Source: Naumovozyma dairenensis CBS 421
Lineage: Eukaryota; Ascomycota; Saccharomycetes; Saccharomycetales; Saccharomycetaceae
Direction: 5' to 3'
DNA: 64,000 nt
NCBI RefSeq assembly: GCF_000227115.2
Contig: NC_016486.1
Coordinates: forward strand, 620,001-684,000
The translations under genes were made by a program, and so were the position numbers. Shown piece after piece: positions 42,429 to 51,138 of this stretch; the first letter of the stretch is position 1; every line of letters begins with the position of its first letter. Under the pieces are notes generated by a model. It did no database searches and had not been told where the DNA came from. It saw nothing but the letters and a program-made list of their open reading frames with translations.

Positions 42429-43233
42429 CTCTAGAGAGGGGTGTTATTTTTTTTCCCAGGTTTGCTTTCAGTGTCCAAAAATAAACAGTTGGTATTTTAT
42501 GTACTCTCCCCTTGACTTAGTTGTATTATTTTGTGTTCAAGTCTTGTTACTTTATATAAATCGTGTGGGCCTTTAATTTCAAAGTTACTTAATGTTTATG
42601 TATACAAACAGATTTATTTTGTAATGTACGTAAGTTAGATACGATGAATTCCAAAAAAAACACGAAAAAAAAACAGAGAAATACGAACTTAACAAGCAAT
42701 AAATATAGGAGAAGTGGAAGGGATATCTTTCAATTTTATAAGATTAATAGTATTGATTTTTAAAATGGAGCCATAACTGTGAAATACGCTGAATATCTGT
42801 ACGTGTTTAAGATGTTGCCAATTTTTTATTTATTTTTGTTTATGGAAGTGGCTCTTTTAGGAATAAAAACAAAAGAAAGCTACTGGATCTAGTCAGAGTT
42901 TCACTAGAAGATGTAGTTTGTAAAAATTACTTTTAATTTTATATTAAATAATCGATATAAATTGCAAGATTCAGAAGAGTACGATAAGGCAAAAATCCAA
43001 GAGATTGGCTACAGTATGCATTCTTTGGTTGGAAAGAGACTACAGTAGTTTTCAATATTGCAAAGAATAATTAAAACATAGGAGCCTTAATAGTGTCTAT
43101 TTTTTTATGTAGATCATTTATATAATTAAGGGAAGTGTTGATTGAACGTCATGACGGCGTGGTGTGGTGTGGTGTGGTGTAGTGTGGTATGGTATGGTAT
43201 GGTATTATATTTTGAAGCGGCTATCCCAATCAA
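42429..43233. other. Intergenic SWC3-EUC1 (synteny breakpoint)
   Basis: These 805 bases lie between the SWC3 start and the EUC1 3' end, where the chromosome I-type block gives way to the chromosome XIII-type block. They hold A runs, a repeated CTACAGTA (43013-43020 and 43040-43047) and a pentamer minisatellite at 43161-43205. No gene is visible. Confidence 0.6.
43161..43205. repeat. GGTGT/GGTAT pentamer minisatellite
   Basis: Nine pentamers in a row: four GGTGT, one AGTGT, four GGTAT. The array is G/T-rich on one strand like telomeric DNA but does not match a known yeast telomere unit exactly. It lies 28 bases past the EUC1 stop, so probably in the EUC1 3' UTR. Confidence 0.9.
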
Positions 43234-44889
43234 TTATCCTGCAATTTCTGGGTCAACGTTTGAGTCAACAGATGGTGGATTTTCGTTCCCGATAAATCGG
43301 CCATCGGGTGGAGAAGGAATATGAAGAAATGTTGTTGATCCACGTCGACTATTTCCATCATTTGCCTCATTATTATTTGTTGTCGCTGATATGTTATCAT
43401 CTATATTATTATTGATATTGATATTAGTGGCCATTGAATCAGGACTTCCTGTCATAATAGAAATAGGAACTTCACCTGTGGATTCATTTGTAGTTAGGGT
43501 ATTCGTCGTGTCATCTCTTTCCGCCTGATCTTCTCTATCTCTCAATAAATATATTCTTCTAGGTAATGCTTTATTTTTCAATTCCAAAGCGTAATCTTCA
43601 ATTTTATCATGTTTTTGTGAAAAATATTGATAAAGTTGAGCTAATGACAATCTACAAGGACGACCTTTAAAATTATTATTCCCCAATCTAATATTTTCAA
43701 TAACTTTAATAGCTTGATTTCTTTTAATATTGGAAGGTAATCCATACCTTTCTGGGAATTTTTTAACCATTTCAATTTTCTTAATTATACAATATCTCTT
43801 TGTAAATAATACTCTTTCACTACGACCTTTCCTCCATGAAGTACCAAATCTTCTTTCAAGATTCAAAATGGAAGGTTTCCCTGGGAACCCTTCATAATAT
43901 TCCCGAGCCAAATCAATAACATTTTGAACAGCTCTATTCATCTTATAATCCATTGCCTGTTGTAATAAAGTAGATGCCGCCGATGAAGCTGTTTCGTCAC
44001 TTACAGAATGATTTTCCATGCTCTGATTTGTGGTATCATCTACAGCGTCATCATTACTCTGTTGTATTCTCGCAGGTTCACTATTTCTTATTGCTGCTGC
44101 TACTTGACTATTAGGAACTGTACCATTTAAAAGAGCACCCACGGTAGGATCAAATTCATTTTTAACAGATATTCTATCAACTCTTCCTGTACTAATTGCA
44201 TCATCATGTGATCTTACATCTCTTAAGAAATCCATATCTCGCCATAATCTTTCATGTTCTTGATTTCTCGCTCTTTCACGCTCTTTATTGATTTGTTCTT
44301 GGTTTGTATTTTCAGTGTTGGTGACGACGTTCTCATCTGAATGATCTAAGAATCGAAGCCTTTCACCACTCATAATTCCTACAAGTTCTTGGAATGTTTT
44401 CTTCAAAATCGAGATATCATCTACACATTTATTTACATTTTTGAAACCTGTTTCTAGTTTCTTTACTTGATGTAGATAGAATTGTTCTTGCTCCTTTTCC
44501 ATTAGGAACATCTTGGCTTGTAAGTTTGCGTTTTGTTCTTGAATTTTTGTCAATTGGTCCACTATGAAGGATTGGAATGCTTGAGTGTCCGAGGTTTCAG
44601 GACGACCAGCAGCAGTGCTATCAGTAGTAGTAGTGGCTGGTGAAGTGCTGCTTTCATCATCAGAGGGATTGTTCGATGAAGATGACCTGGTATTAGAAGA
44701 ATGAGAATTTGATGCGTCAGTGACAGTCGCAGTAGGAGTGGCAGTGGCGATTGATGTGGAGCCAGCAGTGGGTTGATTTGAATGTGAGTTTTGACGGTAT
44801 CGTGAATCAGAGTCAGAATCATCAGCACTTGTGTCTCCATCTTGATCTGAACCAAAATAGCCGTATTCTCTACGTCCGTGGCCCCTCAT
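43234..44889 (-). CDS. EUC1: GCR1_C-domain DNA-binding protein, Euc1 ortholog
   Basis: Euc1 is a sequence-specific DNA-binding protein that creates ubiquitin hotspots on chromatin and works with the Slx5-Slx8 SUMO-targeted ubiquitin ligase. The 551-residue protein has a low-complexity acidic/Ser/Thr N-terminus (1-105), a coiled coil (about 110-180), and a GCR1_C-type DNA-binding domain at about residues 305-430 (DLAREYYEGFPGKPSI, FGTSWRKGRSERVLFTKR, KFPERYGLP, GRPCRLSLAQLYQYF), then an Asn-rich tail. The domain also occurs in Gcr1, Msn1 and Hot1. The choice of EUC1 comes from synteny: YMR111C lies near the SRAP gene, MGR3 and ASC1 in S. cerevisiae. MED11 and FOL3, which lie between there, are absent here. 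Confidence 0.83.
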   Translation of the reverse strand: MRGHGRREYGYFGSDQDGDTSADDSDSDSRYRQNSHSNQPTAGSTSIATATPTATVTDASNSHSSNTRSSSSNNPSDDESSTSPATTTTDSTAAGRPETSDTQAFQSFIVDQLTKIQEQNANLQAKMFLMEKEQEQFYLHQVKKLETGFKNVNKCVDDISILKKTFQELVGIMSGERLRFLDHSDENVVTNTENTNQEQINKERERARNQEHERLWRDMDFLRDVRSHDDAISTGRVDRISVKNEFDPTVGALLNGTVPNSQVAAAIRNSEPARIQQSNDDAVDDTTNQSMENHSVSDETASSAASTLLQQAMDYKMNRAVQNVIDLAREYYEGFPGKPSILNLERRFGTSWRKGRSERVLFTKRYCIIKKIEMVKKFPERYGLPSNIKRNQAIKVIENIRLGNNNFKGRPCRLSLAQLYQYFSQKHDKIEDYALELKNKALPRRIYLLRDREDQAERDDTTNTLTTNESTGEVPISIMTGSPDSMATNININNNIDDNISATTNNNEANDGNSRRGSTTFLHIPSPPDGRFIGNENPPSVDSNVDPEIAG

Positions 44890-45102
44890 GACTTGCCTGT
44901 AATAATTTCTCCTATATCGTTATTCTTGCTACTAGGCTACCTTCTGTCGTTGTTCAATGGTAGTCTTCCACTCCCTTTTGGATGGGACTAAGTAGTACAA
45001 TATAGTATAGTACAGTATATTTAGATATTTATATTCCAGTGTATATATTAATGTATTAATATAATTGAATATGCACAAAACACCAAATTTTTTGTCGAAG
45101 CG

Positions 45103-45133
45103 ATTTATCTGCCCCCCCGGGTAACAGATAAAT
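45103..45133. promoter_or_regulatory. Reb1 site in an inverted repeat upstream of EUC1
   Basis: Arms ATTTATCTG (45103-45111) and CAGATAAAT (45125-45133) are perfectly complementary and enclose seven C and the Reb1 core CGGGTAA. The site is about 230 bases upstream of the EUC1 ATG. Confidence 0.6.
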
Positions 45134-45154
45134 ATATTAAAAAATAAAGTCAAG

Positions 45155-45167
45155 TGGTAGCGCCGCT
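45155..45167 (+). other. Orphan tRNA-iMet primer-binding sequence
   Basis: TGGTAGCGCCGCT is identical to the primer-binding site of the Ty3-like element at 31056-31068, including the TGG that pairs with the non-encoded CCA. No clear LTR or gag is seen around it, so it may be a retroelement scar. Confidence 0.45.
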
Positions 45168-45715
45168 GTCAATAATTTTTAAATTCCCAATGAGTTGGAA
45201 GGAAACGTTGCATTTACAAGAATACATAATATATAATATATTATATATAATATGAAGAGTAATGATAAAGTTGTTACAAACATGAGAAACTCTACCTGCA
45301 GTCTAGATAACATCGATATGAAATAATTGGAAGCCTTTTTTTGGGTACATTCATACCATTGAGCGTTCGGTTTCATCAAATAGTCCAGCTTCTACGTTTT
45401 TTTACTTCTTTTAGTTACACAATTAGCCGCCCAACCCTTATTCGCCCCCCATCGGGCATTCTAAAACGTCCCTTCCAAAGGGATAGATATTTCAAGATTC
45501 CAATAAGAAACAGGAAGAACATGGGAAGCGATTATATCGAACATATATCATAAGTGAGAGTATGATCTATTGACATGTTAGAACAATACTCGTATTTCTG
45601 TCCTTCCCTCGGTAATGCTTAGCGTAAAATGAATATTGATATATTGTGTTATAATGGATATAAGAATAGATAATGGTAAAATATGTAAAAATAATTGAAG
45701 TTAGCACAAAAATCA

Positions 45716-46915
45716 TCAACGTTTACGTTCCTTCTTTGGTCGAGGAACATGTTCTTCTCCACTCTTTCCTGTTTTATCTCTTGTACTACTTCTCAGCATC
45801 GATGTAATATCTCTTTTGTTACCCTTAGTATCCTTCTTAGAAGAAGAAGAAGAAGAAGAAGAACCTTTTCCTTTCTTAATAGGTACTTTTTCTTCTTCCT
45901 CCCCTTTAACTTCTCCTTGTTGTCCTTTTTCCGGTTCTTGATATTCCTCATCTCCTTTTTGTCCCACTCCTTCCTCCACTTCTTTCTCCTCCTGCTCCTT
46001 CTTTACACCATGACGTTTGCCATCAGTACCTTCTTCCTTTTTTAACTCTGATCCATTCCTAGATGATTCTTTCTTTGGTTTAATCGGAGTTGCCGTTTGT
46101 ACTGGTTCTACCAAATATTCACCTTTGTTCTTGACACTCCCAACATCTTTACTGACTTGATAACTTTCCATTAATGATTCATTGTAAGTAGGTTTTAAAG
46201 TGTCGTATAATTCCTTCTGTGTCCATTCAGTTTTATCCTCATTTAACCATTCATTCCATTCTTTACTACCTGGTTCCAATACAGTTGGCATTCTATCATG
46301 TAACCATTTCAAAGAATCTGGTGCCACCCCAGTAACTATTGTGAAACTGTATAATGTTTGCTCTCTTTCTTTAATTTCTACTTTCCCTTCACTTTTCTCA
46401 CCTTTTGATCCATTTGTTTGTTCTTGATTCAAATGATCATAAAGACCTGCTAAAAATATTAACTTATTATCTTTCCTCTTGACATAATATGGGATCTTTT
46501 CTCCCTTCTTTTTTTGCCATTCATAATATCCACTAACAGGAATGACACACCTCTTATACTTGAGACAACCTTTCCAAATCCTCTTACTACTCAATGTCTC
46601 TAATCTAGCATTTATGGTCCTACCAGAATTATACGAATCCATCTTACTACGAGCTATCCATTGCGGAATTAACCCCCATTTCATAGTCCTCAAATGATGA
46701 GAATTGGTATACACGTTAACAAAACTCGTTGGTGCAACATTATAAGATTTACCTAATCCATTCCCACGCTCTTCTCGTATGTCCTCTTCTCCTTCTTCAG
46801 GGACTGCCCCCGTTTCAACTTCTTCCTCAGATTCAATAATATCTAAATAGAAATCATTCACAATTTGATCAGCAACTTCTCGACCTGTGATTTCCAAAGC
46901 AAATCTTCCACACAT
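45716..46915 (-). CDS. SRAP-domain abasic-site protein (HMCES/YedK family)
   Basis: SRAP proteins form a thiazolidine link through Cys2 with abasic sites in single-stranded DNA and shield them during replication. This 399-residue protein is the ortholog of S. cerevisiae YMR114C. It starts MCGRF, giving the catalytic Cys2 after Met removal, and has Asn59 in YNVAPT, MKWGLIPQW, Asn102 in NARLET, Glu132 in SGYYEWQ and His206 in LHDRMP, all the active-site positions of the family. An acidic insertion (about residues 28-55) separates the first strands. The C-terminal 150 residues are a Lys/Glu/Ser-rich tail, including a Ser run. MGR3 lies divergently on the other side, as in S. cerevisiae. Confidence 0.93.
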   Translation of the reverse strand: MCGRFALEITGREVADQIVNDFYLDIIESEEEVETGAVPEEGEEDIREERGNGLGKSYNVAPTSFVNVYTNSHHLRTMKWGLIPQWIARSKMDSYNSGRTINARLETLSSKRIWKGCLKYKRCVIPVSGYYEWQKKKGEKIPYYVKRKDNKLIFLAGLYDHLNQEQTNGSKGEKSEGKVEIKEREQTLYSFTIVTGVAPDSLKWLHDRMPTVLEPGSKEWNEWLNEDKTEWTQKELYDTLKPTYNESLMESYQVSKDVGSVKNKGEYLVEPVQTATPIKPKKESSRNGSELKKEEGTDGKRHGVKKEQEEKEVEEGVGQKGDEEYQEPEKGQQGEVKGEEEEKVPIKKGKGSSSSSSSSKKDTKGNKRDITSMLRSSTRDKTGKSGEEHVPRPKKERKR

Positions 46916-47018
46916 ATTTTCACTCGTATATTTGTGTTCTTTATATAACTATCTTTCCTTCACTTCACACCTTTGCCAGTATCATCTTCATAACCATTTA
47001 GACAGATCATACCCCTCA

Positions 47019-47021
<3 letters not shown>

Positions 47022-47056
<35 letters not shown>
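47022..47056. repeat. (TA)n microsatellite, 17 units
   Basis: An uninterrupted TA tract of about 35 bases lies in the 306-base divergent promoter between the SRAP gene and MGR3. It can act as a nucleosome-free spacer and is slippage-prone. Confidence 0.95.
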
Positions 47057-47058
<2 letters not shown>

Positions 47059-47221
47059 AAGGCATTGATATATAAAATAAGTTTCGGTAACTTCAAATGG
47101 AAAATTTGGAAAATAGGAACAAAACAAAACAAAACAAAATAGAAAGAACAAGACACATTGTTTTTCCCTTCAAACAGGGAAGAAAAGGGGGGTGTCAACT
47201 AAGGAAACCAAAAAAAAAAAG

Positions 47222-48595
47222 ATGTGGAGAAGGTACATAAATCCACGGTCAACAGCGTTTAAAATACTCGCTCCAGCAACAGCATTATTTAGTGCCTCCA
47301 CATTATATTGTTATGTATTCCATGTCCGTCGATCATACAAGAGAGATCCCAGTTATCTAAATCCTGTGAAGGATGCCATTTGGGATGAAAGTAATAAGAC
47401 CAATTTCAATTATGAAAGTGCATTGTATAATTATATTAATGCGTTGAAAGCTTTACAAAGGAAGAAAGATCCATTAAGTGAGCCATATACGAGGATTGAA
47501 TTGAAGATTGCTCAAATGTTTGAGAATCTGGGAATGTATGAAGAGGCTCATTCTATTTATTTGGAAATGTTATATAGGTTCTTTAATGCGTTGGTGACGC
47601 CTTCGAAAATTCCGGATGATGAGAGACCGGATTTTTTGAGGAAGGATTTGAGAATCTTGATTAAGTCTTTGGAAATTAATAAAGATGTAGAGTTGGGGAA
47701 GAAGAATTTGTTGGCTCATTTGTTGTTGGCTCAAGAGGAAGTTATGTCTAGATCTCCAGAATTGAAGAAATTTTTTGATGATAGGAAGGAAATGGTTGGG
47801 TCTGATTTGAAAAGCAATGCCAATTTAAACTTGAATGCTTTAAAGGATATCTTGAACTTGAAATATTTCAAGACTGTAGTCAATGATGAAAATATAAAGC
47901 TGGATGATAATGGTCACATGATTTTGGATATAGAAAAGAAATCAAGTGCTTGGGAACCATTCAAAGAGGAATTCTTCACTGCAAGAGATTTATATACTGC
48001 GTTTTGTTTATCATCTCATGATGTCGGGACTGCGTTAAGTTGTAAAATGACCACTTTAGAATGGATGGTCATGGCTGATATGCCACCAGGTCAAATTTTA
48101 TTGTCACAAGCTAATGTGGGGTCTCTTCTTTATTTACAAGCTGAAAAATATGAAGCAGAAATTGAGAAACTGAAAGAAAGATTACACTTAAACAATGAGA
48201 AAATTACAACATTAGGTGAAGAGTTTAAGAAAATGAGTGATGATAATATTATAACGAAATTAAGATCATTAAATAAAAATAAGGATACTTGTTTGAAAAT
48301 GGCTAATGAATGCTATGATAATATAATAGAGTTCTCTAAAAAGAATAGAAATCTAAAATACCACATGAAAGATCAATTGGATCCTGCAATTTCACAAGCT
48401 ATCGCATTATCAACATATGGCAAAGGTGTCTTAAACCTTCATGATGGGGTACTCAGCAAAGCAGAAAAACTATTGAAAGATTCTATAACATTGGCTAAGG
48501 AAACCGACTTTATCGAGTTATTAAAGGAGGCAGAAGGCGAATTAGAAAGAACTAATATATTGAAGGAAAAGCAAATTGGATCTTCCAACAATTAG
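47222..48595 (+). CDS. MGR3: i-AAA protease adaptor Mgr3
   Basis: Mgr3 is a mitochondrial inner-membrane protein that, with Mgr1, delivers substrates to the i-AAA protease Yme1. I place the start at ATG 47222 rather than at the in-frame GTG 30 bases upstream; the product is then 457 residues. It has a basic N-terminus, one membrane segment (about residues 14-34) and a large TPR-type helical domain facing the intermembrane space. Conserved blocks include YTRIELKIAQMFE, KDLRILIKSLEINKD, SAWEPFKEEFFTARDLYTA, WMVMADMPPGQILLSQAN and KDQLDPAISQAIALSTYG. S. cerevisiae Mgr3 is 501 residues with a longer targeting region. The two neighbours match chromosome XIII. Confidence 0.93.
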   Translation: MWRRYINPRSTAFKILAPATALFSASTLYCYVFHVRRSYKRDPSYLNPVKDAIWDESNKTNFNYESALYNYINALKALQRKKDPLSEPYTRIELKIAQMFENLGMYEEAHSIYLEMLYRFFNALVTPSKIPDDERPDFLRKDLRILIKSLEINKDVELGKKNLLAHLLLAQEEVMSRSPELKKFFDDRKEMVGSDLKSNANLNLNALKDILNLKYFKTVVNDENIKLDDNGHMILDIEKKSSAWEPFKEEFFTARDLYTAFCLSSHDVGTALSCKMTTLEWMVMADMPPGQILLSQANVGSLLYLQAEKYEAEIEKLKERLHLNNEKITTLGEEFKKMSDDNIITKLRSLNKNKDTCLKMANECYDNIIEFSKKNRNLKYHMKDQLDPAISQAIALSTYGKGVLNLHDGVLSKAEKLLKDSITLAKETDFIELLKEAEGELERTNILKEKQIGSSNN

Positions 48596-48899
48596 AGCAG
48601 TACGGGTTGATCACGGCTGGAATCCTTATATAGCATCAAAAAAATCAAACGCCTATAATATTCACAAAAGATATCATGTTACTTTAAATTATGAAGCAAA
48701 TCTGTATATAAATTAAAAGAAGAACAAAAAAAGAAAAAATAATTCTACTAGTTTTTTTTTTATTGATTAAGTTTCATGAATAATAATAATATATAATGTA
48801 ATGGGAATGGATTTATGATAGGGAGGGAATTAAGTTTTATATTGATTGACCGTTAACTAAAATATAAATGAGCTTTATTTACTTTTTATATTTTTAAGC
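48596..48899. other. Convergent intergenic MGR3-ASC1
   Basis: These 304 bases join the 3' ends of MGR3 and ASC1 and contain A- and T-rich tracts suited to 3'-end formation. No gene is visible. Confidence 0.6.
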
Positions 48900-50211
48900 T
48901 TAGTTGGCGGTCATGACTTGCCAAACTCTGATGACGTTATCGGTGTAACCAGCGAATAAAGTTTGACCATCAGCAGACCAAGTCAAAGAGACAGCATGTG
49001 GTTCAGCAGCCTTGTTGTAACCAGCAAATTCAGGTCTCAAGTCATCAATCAAAGATTGTGGGTCTAAGGAGAAAATCTTAACACCGGAAGCAGTGGCAGC
49101 AGCCAACCAGTATCTGTTTGGAGAGAAAGCTAAAGCAAAGACTTCATCTTGAGCACTCAAAGTGTACATAGCAGTCTTTTCTAACAAGTTCCATAACATG
49201 ATTTCACCGTCCTTACCAGCGGAAGCAATCAAAGAACCATCTGGGGAAGCAGTAACAGCGTTAACGTTACCGTTGTGACCGACAAAGTCAGCTTCAATTT
49301 GGAATTGGTTTAAGTTCCAGGCCTAATCGTAATAATAAACATATACTCAAAAGTAATAAAAGATTGTTAGTAAAAAAAAATTCAAAGGAAAAAAATAATA
49401 ATCTTAACATGACGTCCAAATTATATTTTCTCTCCAAAATTGCCATAGCTTTTGTTTTAATCCAATCCAATAATAGTTTTCAAATATCAGAGATCTTGGT
49501 GATAATTATTATGTCTCATACGAAACTCAAAGGTTTCATCCGAAGTAGCAAATATATCGTTCATCATTTAAAAAACTATCGTTGGAATAAGAAAACAAAA
49601 ATCTTTAAACACAATTCAGAAACAAAAAAAACATAACTCGGTGTCAATGTTAATAATAATAGTAATTGTAAACATACCTTAACCATCTTGTCATTACCGG
49701 CAGAAATAACGGTGACAGTGTCATCGTTTTGGTCAGTTGGAGCAATTCTAACTTGAGAGACCCAGTCGTTGTGACCTAACAAAGTAGCCAAACATTGACC
49801 CTTGATAGTCCAGACCTTGATGGTCTTATCACGGGAACCAGAGATAATCATGGAAGCCTTTCTGTCAATGGCAACAGACATAACATCAGACTTGTGACCG
49901 ACGAATCTTTGGTAAGTTTCACCAGTGGCAACATCCCATAATCTCAAAGTCTTATCCCAAGAAGCAGATAAAGCGTAAGCACCATCTTGAGTCAAAGTAC
50001 AGTCTTGAACAATGTGAGAGTGACCTTTGAAAGATCTAACTGGGACACCGAATTTTTGGTCATCACCAGTCAATTTCCAGGAAATCAAAGTTTTATCACG
50101 GGAAGCGGACAACAATAAGTTTGGTTGACCAGCAGAAGTGGCCAAGGAAGTGACCCAACCGTTGTGACCTTCTAAGGTACCTCTTAAAACTAAAACTTCG
50201 TTAGATGCCAT
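48900..50211 (-). CDS. ASC1: RACK1 homolog Asc1, 40S ribosomal protein (one intron)
   Basis: Asc1 is the seven-bladed WD40 protein on the 40S head near the mRNA exit, acting in translation, collision-induced quality control and G-protein signalling. Exon 1 is 50211-49678 (178 codons) and exon 2 is 49322-48900; the joined product has 318 residues, as in S. cerevisiae (319). The 355-base intron (49677-49323) has 5' site GTATGTT, branch point TACTAAC at 49372-49366 and 3' site TTAG. WD repeats with GH and WD dipeptides cover the whole protein. The frame can be read on past exon 1 into the intron, but that is not the real C-terminus. The exons look codon-biased and relatively GC-rich, as expected for high expression. 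SPC24 upstream matches S. cerevisiae. Confidence 0.97.
49323..49677 (-). other. ASC1 intron
   Basis: The 5' splice site GTATGTT is at 49677-49671, the branch point TACTAAC at 49372-49366 and the acceptor AG at 49324-49323. It falls exactly between codons and hosts a C/D snoRNA. Confidence 0.95.
49482..49570 (-). ncRNA. SNR24: C/D box snoRNA snR24 (U24)
   Basis: Within the ASC1 intron the minus strand carries box C TGATGA (49566-49561), an internal GATGAAA C'-like box, and box D CTGA (49490-49487). The inner sequence (ATATTTGCTACTTC and GAGTTTCGTATGAGAC) matches U24, which guides 2'-O-methylation in the large-subunit rRNA (C1437, A1449 and G1450 in yeast, from memory). Outside boxes C and D, ATAGTTTT and AAAACTAT can pair into an external stem that would bring the boxes together. 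The host gene is the same in S. cerevisiae. Confidence 0.93.
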
Positions 50212-50545
50212 TGCTTAAATCTATGATAATCTTGTTAGTGATTTTTGGTAAAAACAATTCTAATAAAATGAAAAAAACTTTTGATGACAAAAACAAGAAT
50301 AAACATTAAGGAACTGTTAAATATATTACAGTTGGAATATATTGTCATTTACTTTCTAGAGATAATTCAGACCCATCATCTTCCTTTGGAAAGTCTACAG
50401 ATCATGGGCTTTGCGTGGGGTTGCCAAATTTTCAACTAATGTTCTGACAGTTTCACACCTAAATGCGGGCGGAAGTGTGAAAAAATCGGTATGGTATATT
50501 GTTTGACTGTTGTAAATCCGTACATTATTGAAAAATTTTTAGTTA

Positions 50546-50586
50546 AACCCAGACAAGTTTGTCTAACTTACTTACTCTCCGGGTAA
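50546..50586. promoter_or_regulatory. Rap1-like and Reb1 sites upstream of ASC1
   Basis: ACCCAGACA fits the Rap1 core and CCGGGTAA the Reb1 core. They are 23 bases apart and about 340-375 bases before the ASC1 ATG. Rap1 drives most ribosomal-protein genes in yeast, and ASC1 is expressed like one. Confidence 0.45.
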
Positions 50587-50784
50587 GGCAAATCTCTCCA
50601 TAATCCGTACAGCTTTTCACGGATCATTTTGCTAAAACGGTATAGTAAACTATTCCATATGTAATAATAATTAATGAGACGGCACCTGTAACATTAGGAG
50701 GATATATTATAAAACGAATTGTTAATGATTAGTTTAAAGAATTTAAATTGCTTACATACAGCTAAATAGTCTGTACAAAAATAT

Positions 50785-50890
50785 CTAGCCTGATTTATTA
50801 TTTTTCAAATAGGCATCATCTACATAGTGTAAACAATTCTTCATTTTTATATCAAACCAATTGAGCCCATCAGTTGCAGCCGTAATTTCT
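50785..50890 (-). other. Exon-like open frame, unidentified
   Basis: On the minus strand TTATTTTTTAG, resembling a 3' splice site, is followed by a frame that reads about 34 codons (ending DDAYLKNNKSG, then TAG). The composition is protein-like (GLNWFDIKMKNCLHYVDD). I found no GTATGT donor or TACTAAC branch point upstream and do not recognise the protein. It could be the relic of a lost gene. Confidence 0.25.
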
Positions 50891-51138
50891 CTAAAAAATA
50901 ACAGTTAAGAAAATATCAAACTTTCAATAACAATGAGTAAGGACCTCCTTGATCTGTTAACTGTCAAAGTTCGGGTGAGATTACGTTCTGCAATGAACTA
51001 TTGTTACCAATATATATAATATGCGGAATCCATTGTTGATATCCATATCGGTTTTTTCTTAGCGCCATTATTTAAAGAGAGGGTATTTCATTATCATTTT
51101 GATCATTTCATCTCACTTTGATGGTTGCTGATTCTTTT

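Larger units (their letters stand above)
44890..45715. other. Intergenic EUC1-HMCES with Reb1 site and orphan primer-binding sequence
   Basis: These 826 bases hold the EUC1 promoter and the HMCES-like gene 3' end. They contain a Reb1 site inside an inverted repeat (45103-45133), a perfect 13-base copy of the tRNA-iMet primer-binding sequence (45155-45167) and a palindromic AT tract near 45226-45253. MED11 and FOL3, expected here from S. cerevisiae, are not present. Confidence 0.6.
50212..51138. other. Intergenic ASC1-SPC24 (927 bases)
   Basis: Both flanking genes are on the minus strand, so this is the ASC1 promoter plus the SPC24 3' end. It is long for the family. It holds a Rap1-like site (AACCCAGACAA at about 50546-50556), a Reb1 core (CCGGGTAA at 50579-50586) and an exon-like minus-strand open frame at 50785-50890 preceded by a T6AG acceptor. 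Confidence 0.55.

Noticed and set aside
47192..47221. GTG start for MGR3 and TTG start for ASI1 (52160)
   Set aside because: Yeast nuclear genes start almost always at ATG; in-frame ATGs at 47222 and 52184 give complete proteins.
49576..50211. Single-exon 211-residue WD40 protein
   Set aside because: The last residues come from reading into the ASC1 intron; clear splice signals join it to the exon at 49322.
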